Assembly: GCA_964605385.1 (NCBI GenBank) | Contig: CAZSCK010000024.1 | Span: 1-35,427, forward strand | Source of the DNA: JAGLTQ01 sp964605385 | GTDB taxonomy: Bacteria; Pseudomonadota; Gammaproteobacteria; UBA6429; Thiohalophilaceae | Direction: 5' to 3' | Length of the DNA: 35,427 nucleotides | Shown: positions 32,413 through 35,427 of the stretch, piece by piece | Position numbering within the stretch: position 1 is the first letter of the stretch | Layout: each line of letters begins with the position of its first letter | Notes under the pieces: generated by a model | Database searches by the model: none | Told to the model about the DNA's origin: nothing | Seen by the model: only the letters and a program-made list of their open reading frames with translations | Program-made: the position numbers and the translations under genes

Positions 32413-33113
32413 TTAGTGTCCGATTCCTTTTGGGAATTAGTTGGGGCTAAATTCCAGCGGTAACCTCGGCCACGTAATGTCTCTATCGGTTTTAATTTTC
32501 CACCCGGATCAAGTTTTTTTCTTAAACGGCCAACGAAAACTTCAATAACATTACTATCACGATCAAAGTCCTGATCATATATATGTTCGGTGAGTTCGGT
32601 TTTTGAAATAACTTTGTCTGAGTTCATTATTAGATATTCAATGACTTTATATTCATAAGCGGTTAATTCAAGCTCTGTTCCATTAACTTCAACAGATTGA
32701 TGTGAGGTATTAATATTGATAGATTCGAATTGAACAATGGGTTGGCTAACACCGACAGAGCGCCGTAATAATGCGCGTGTTCGTGCTAATAACTCTTCAT
32801 TATGAAAAGGCTTTACCAGGTAATCATCTGCGCCGGCTTCAAGTCCTTCTACCTTGTCCTGCCACTTTCCCCTTGCCGTTAAAATAAGCACTGGAAATGT
32901 TTTTTTAATTTCGCGCCATTTTTGAATAACTTCAATGCCTGATAATTTAGGCAGGCCTAAATCTACAATCGCCAGATCAAAGGGGTATTCACGCCCCATA
33001 AAAAAACCTGCTTCACCATCTTCCGTAACATCAACCGCATATCCTTGTTGCTGCAAATACTGTTGCAGTTGTTTTCTTAAATTGGGTTCGTCTTCAACGA
33101 TTAATAAACGCAT
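32409..33113 (-). CDS. OmpR/PhoP-family response regulator
   Basis: This 234-residue regulator has a receiver domain (acidic pocket E7/D8, phospho-acceptor D51 in IVDLGLP, K of LVKPF) and a C-terminal OmpR-type winged helix (about 125-225, ending LRGRGYRW). It resembles PhoP. It is followed by, and overlaps, its kinase partner, and is preceded by a PepSY protein eight bases upstream. The pair plus PepSY arrangement is common in proteobacteria, where such systems answer to cations, antimicrobial peptides or envelope stress. Target sites may include the direct repeat at 34052-34071. Confidence 0.93.
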   Translation of the reverse strand: MRLLIVEDEPNLRKQLQQYLQQQGYAVDVTEDGEAGFFMGREYPFDLAIVDLGLPKLSGIEVIQKWREIKKTFPVLILTARGKWQDKVEGLEAGADDYLVKPFHNEELLARTRALLRRSVGVSQPIVQFESININTSHQSVEVNGTELELTAYEYKVIEYLIMNSDKVISKTELTEHIYDQDFDRDSNVIEVFVGRLRKKLDPGGKLKPIETLRGRGYRWNLAPTNSQKESDTK

Positions 33114-33121
33114 AGTAGTTG

Positions 33122-33397
33122 TTACTGCGCTGTGATTCTGAATGTTTGTATTTTATTAGAAGGTAATAAAACTTTTATTTTATAAATTTTTTTCCCATTT
33201 TTTGTCACTGTTTTTGCAGAAAGAATACGACCGCCTGTTTTTTTCCTAATAGATTTTACTGCTCTGTTTAAATTCTGGTTATTATTTTGAGCGTATTGAA
33301 TATAGCCAGAAGAAAGAAGCGGCGAGGCCTGACTAACAACCGTACTAAACAGCGAAGTTAGAATGAAAATTGTTGTAGGCAATATTGAATATTTCAT
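33122..33397 (-). CDS. Small secreted PepSY-like protein
   Basis: This 91-residue protein has a signal peptide (ending near residue 24, SQA) and a short domain with the PepSY-like pattern AVKSIRKKTGGRILSAKTV followed by GKKIYKIKVLL. It is the first gene of the PhoP/PhoQ-like operon. Such small PepSY proteins may tune the sensor in the periplasm; for this one that is inference. Confidence 0.8.
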   Translation of the reverse strand: MKYSILPTTIFILTSLFSTVVSQASPLLSSGYIQYAQNNNQNLNRAVKSIRKKTGGRILSAKTVTKNGKKIYKIKVLLPSNKIQTFRITAQ

Positions 33398-33435
33398 GTG
33401 CTTTTTCCAGCTTGAGATGGGTGATTTAAGTTTGA

Positions 33436-33454
33436 GTCAGGATTTATTCCTGAC
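33436..33454 (-). terminator. Weak hairpin after the His/Arg-rich protein gene
   Basis: GTCAGGA (33436-33442) and TCCTGAC (33448-33454) form a 7-bp perfect stem with a 5-base loop, between the end of the His/Arg-rich gene and the PepSY start on the minus strand. There is no T-run, so termination is uncertain. Confidence 0.4.
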
Positions 33455-33507
33455 CCATACTTTAAGGATAACCAAGCCATTCATGTTTAACCAGATTTAT
33501 TGCATTT

Positions 33508-33993
33508 TTAGTGGCGGGATAAAGCATTTCCAACTAATGCACCAAAAATTGCGCCACCAAAGGTTGCCACTGGATCGCCATGACTGGCGTTGTTTGCAAT
33601 TGACGAACCAATTAAACCACCCGCGATAACAGGCAAGACGTTGTTTGAATGACTGCGTCCACTTACAACGATACTGTGAGACGAATAAACACGTGGTGAA
33701 CGATATATGCTGGGGCGGTAACCATGGTCACGCTTCCGCTGCGAATGGTTTCTATGTGAGCGTTCATAATAGTGATGACGACTACGATAATGACGCTGTT
33801 CACGGTAGTGATGTCGAGCATGACGAGCACGTTTCCAGTGTGGGCGGCGATGATGCTCGCGGTATTGCTGTTCATGACGTGGTTTTTCATAGTGACGATC
33901 GTTATCACGTTCATGGCGATTTTGGCCTGCTTCAGCCAAAGAAATACTGCTTACAACGACAGCAATAATGCTAATAGTGGTTTTAATATTCAT
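33508..33993 (-). CDS. Secreted His/Arg-rich protein with a glycine-zipper tail
   Basis: This 161-residue protein has a signal peptide (ending near residue 22, AEA|G), a strongly basic low-complexity region (about 24-95) made mainly of His, Arg and Tyr, a short Ser/Tyr linker, and a C-terminal glycine-zipper segment (about 120-158: GGLIGSSIAN and GGAIFGALVGNAL) like the 17-kDa antigen/YmgG group. The zipper may insert in or attach to the envelope. The His cluster could bind metal, nucleic acid or anionic surface polymers. It lies upstream of the PhoP/PhoQ-like genes on the same strand and is a plausible target of that system. Confidence 0.8.
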   Translation of the reverse strand: MNIKTTISIIAVVVSSISLAEAGQNRHERDNDRHYEKPRHEQQYREHHRRPHWKRARHARHHYREQRHYRSRHHYYERSHRNHSQRKRDHGYRPSIYRSPRVYSSHSIVVSGRSHSNNVLPVIAGGLIGSSIANNASHGDPVATFGGAIFGALVGNALSRH

Positions 33994-34051
33994 GGTGGTT
34001 TTCCTTTTGTTTTTTCAGCTTTCTGAGCTGTTGTAAGAACTATAGACAGGT

Positions 34052-34071
34052 GAAGCTGAATGGAAGCTGAA
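34052..34071 (-). promoter_or_regulatory. 11-base-spaced direct repeat, candidate OmpR-family site
   Basis: GAAGCTGAA occurs at 34052-34060 and again at 34063-34071, one helical turn (11 bases) apart. A similar word in inverse orientation (TTCAGCTTTC) lies around 34015-34024. Tandem repeats with this spacing are typical for OmpR/PhoB-family regulators, and one is encoded at 32409. The site is 59-78 bases upstream of the His/Arg-rich gene. Nothing else is clear in the 333-base stretch between the divergent genes. Confidence 0.4.
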
Positions 34072-34326
34072 CCATGTAGAAATGAAAGTAAGAAAAATCG
34101 AAAGTGCATAATTTAGATTATTTGATACAGAATTTATGATTTCGCTAGTTATAAACGATAGTCATTCATATCTTCAAACAGTATTAAATCGCAAAATTCG
34201 TTTAATTTTTGTTAATTCTAGTGAATTTAGTGATTATAAGCCCCGTTTAATTCGCAAAAATCGCTATATTCAGCTAATGTTACTTCTGAAAGGCTTGATA
34301 ATAATTTTTATAACTGTGAGGAAGAC

Positions 34327-34908
34327 ATGGAAAAGAAAGTCGAAACATATTTAACACCAGGTCAGGTTGCCAAGATATTAATGGTTTCACCAGCAACTCT
34401 AAGGATATGGGCGGAAAAGGGAGAAATTAAGGCGTTAATAACACCAGGGGGACATCGTCGATTTTTACCGGATGAAGTGAGCCGTTTTGCAGCAGAACGG
34501 GATTTGAAGCATTCTGAAACAGGCAACAAGAAACTATTGGTTTTGGTAGTGGATGATGATGTTCAAATATTAAGTTATCTCTCTAAATTATTAAAAAAAT
34601 ATTCTGATTTTGTTGACGTTGAGGTGGCAAATAACGGATTTGATGCGGGATTTAAAGTTAATGAGCTTAAACCCAATGTGATTTTGCTTGATTTAATGAT
34701 GCCTGGTTTAGATGGTTTTGGTGTTTGCGAACAAATTAAAAAATCACCTTTGACAGAAGATATTCGCGTTATAGCAATGACAGGTTTTCCATCACCTGCA
34801 AATGTTGAAAAGATTTTATCGCTTGGGGCAATTGCTTGTTTGAGTAAACCCATTGAAAAAAATGAGTTGTTGCAACAAATCGGAATTGAAAAATTGATAA
34901 AGAAATGA
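34327..34908 (+). CDS. MerR/excisionase-type HTH fused to a receiver domain
   Basis: This 193-residue regulator has a small helix-turn-helix domain of the MerR/BldC-excisionase type (about 7-56: YLTPGQVAKILMVS, PGGHRRF). It is joined to a receiver domain (about 70-190) with acidic residues VVDDD, phospho-acceptor D122 in LLDLMMP, and a conserved K in LSKP. This is the reverse of the usual receiver-then-DNA-binding order. A GAGGAAG ribosome site precedes ATG 34327. No partner kinase lies next to it; the orphan hybrid kinase at 27787 or others could serve. It is nine bases ahead of the Cys-rich gene. Confidence 0.9.
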   Translation: MEKKVETYLTPGQVAKILMVSPATLRIWAEKGEIKALITPGGHRRFLPDEVSRFAAERDLKHSETGNKKLLVLVVDDDVQILSYLSKLLKKYSDFVDVEVANNGFDAGFKVNELKPNVILLDLMMPGLDGFGVCEQIKKSPLTEDIRVIAMTGFPSPANVEKILSLGAIACLSKPIEKNELLQQIGIEKLIKK

Positions 34909-34917
34909 GGAAAGAAA

Positions 34918-35346
34918 ATGCTATCGAAAAATAATCAACATCAAGATAGATTGAAAGAACGATTTGTCGTTTTGCAGGGCTATGCGCATTTGATGTTTTT
35001 AACAGATATAGGGAAACGAAATTGCGTAAATGATGGTGTTTATTGTTCTTTAATCAGGGAATGCCAACATTGTGAACTTAAAAAAGAATGTGAATGCATA
35101 AATAATAAATCAAGTGAAAGCATGATGAATAGTGATTTAATTACCTTGATTAAGGATATAAAAATTGCTAAAGATTATATTGAGCGTACAACGATTCATA
35201 ATATAGACGAAGATGGAACCTGTTATTGTGATTCATGTGCATGGCTTGCTGAATTTGACAGAACTTTATCAGAATCAATTAGCTTAATAAGAAATAAATT
35301 AAATGATGTTGAGTTAGCTATTGAAATAACAAAAAATAAAAGATAA
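34918..35346 (+). CDS. Small cytoplasmic Cys-rich protein of unknown function
   Basis: This 142-residue protein has no signal peptide and nine cysteines: C36, C43, C49, C52, C58 and C60 in one cluster, and C102, C104 and C107 (CYCDSC) in another. It is otherwise helical and charged. The arrangement suggests zinc or iron-sulfur binding. I do not recognise the family. A GAGGAAAG ribosome site lies before the ATG, and the nine-base gap from the HTH-receiver gene implies one operon, so it may be a partner or redox sensor of that regulator. After the stop, 35347-35427 shows no feature. Confidence 0.8.
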   Translation: MLSKNNQHQDRLKERFVVLQGYAHLMFLTDIGKRNCVNDGVYCSLIRECQHCELKKECECINNKSSESMMNSDLITLIKDIKIAKDYIERTTIHNIDEDGTCYCDSCAWLAEFDRTLSESISLIRNKLNDVELAIEITKNKR

Positions 35347-35427
35347 TGAGTTGCAACGTTGAATATATCATATAGAAATATATTTGTTTCAGGAACAGGA
35401 TTATGATTAATTTAATATATAAATACA

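Noticed and set aside
33645..33968. Long plus-strand frames over the His/Arg-rich gene
   Set aside because: They are the antisense image of His/Arg codons (runs of V, D and H), with no start signal or family resemblance.
34136..34354. 72-residue hydrophobic/basic reading frame before the HTH-receiver gene
   Set aside because: It has no ribosome site, overlaps the start of a well-supported gene in another frame, and its composition reflects AT-rich DNA.
1..35427. CRISPR array, tRNA/rRNA genes, integrase or IS transposase
   Set aside because: I found no regularly spaced direct repeats, no tRNA-like cloverleaf and no recombinase or transposase coding sequence.

Overview
The window looks like a chromosomal denitrification island from a low-to-moderate GC gammaproteobacterium. 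The evidence is the napFDAGHBC gene order, a cytochrome cd1 (nirS) nitrite reductase system with a Pseudomonas-type heme d1 operon, perfect FNR/Dnr-type boxes and PhoP/PhoQ-like signalling genes. A sulfur oxidiser or related facultative denitrifier would fit, but I cannot name the genus from the sequence.

Layout. (1) 1-638: the 3' part of a NosR/NirI-type membrane flavo-polyferredoxin whose reading frame is broken twice. (2) 668-4610: two divergent nirS genes in tandem, each behind its own FNR/Dnr box and each followed by a hairpin. (3) 4761-8592: a NirT/NapC tetraheme domain fused to an ethylbenzene-dehydrogenase-type heme domain, then an amicyanin-like cupredoxin and a first nirN. (4) 8687-10294: a nested-palindrome interspersed repeat, then, on the minus strand, a triheme cytochrome c and a membrane-anchored hemerythrin. 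(5) 10522-18669: an FNR-box promoter and the heme d1 operon nirE-C-F-D-L-G-H-[PilJ_N-type protein]-J-N2. (6) 18810-21090: an intact NapH/NosR-like polyferredoxin between the remains of a membrane-anchored cytochrome c and a ferredoxin. (7) 21222-27446: an FNR-box promoter and napFDAGHBC. (8) 27787-33993: a large hybrid histidine kinase, then on the opposite strand a PhoQ/PhoP-like pair, a PepSY protein and a His/Arg-rich glycine-zipper protein. (9) 34327-35346: an HTH-receiver regulator with a small Cys-rich protein.

How the genes fit together. Periplasmic nitrate reductase (NapAB, fed from quinol by NapC and NapGH) makes nitrite, and NirS reduces it to NO. NirS electrons probably come through the NirT fusion, the cupredoxin and/or NirC. 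NirE, NirDLGH, NirJ, NirF and NirN make heme d1 from uroporphyrinogen III for NirS. Four boxes with the TTGAT-N4-(A/G)TCAA pattern lie about 41.5 bases ahead of inferred start sites, which points to joint control by an oxygen/NO-responsive FNR/Dnr protein. No nor or nosZ gene is in view.

The points most worth following are the two different nirS genes with two nirN genes, the double P-box-like periplasmic protein inside the heme d1 operon, the NirT-EB_dh fusion, and the half-decayed cytochrome/polyferredoxin/ferredoxin module.
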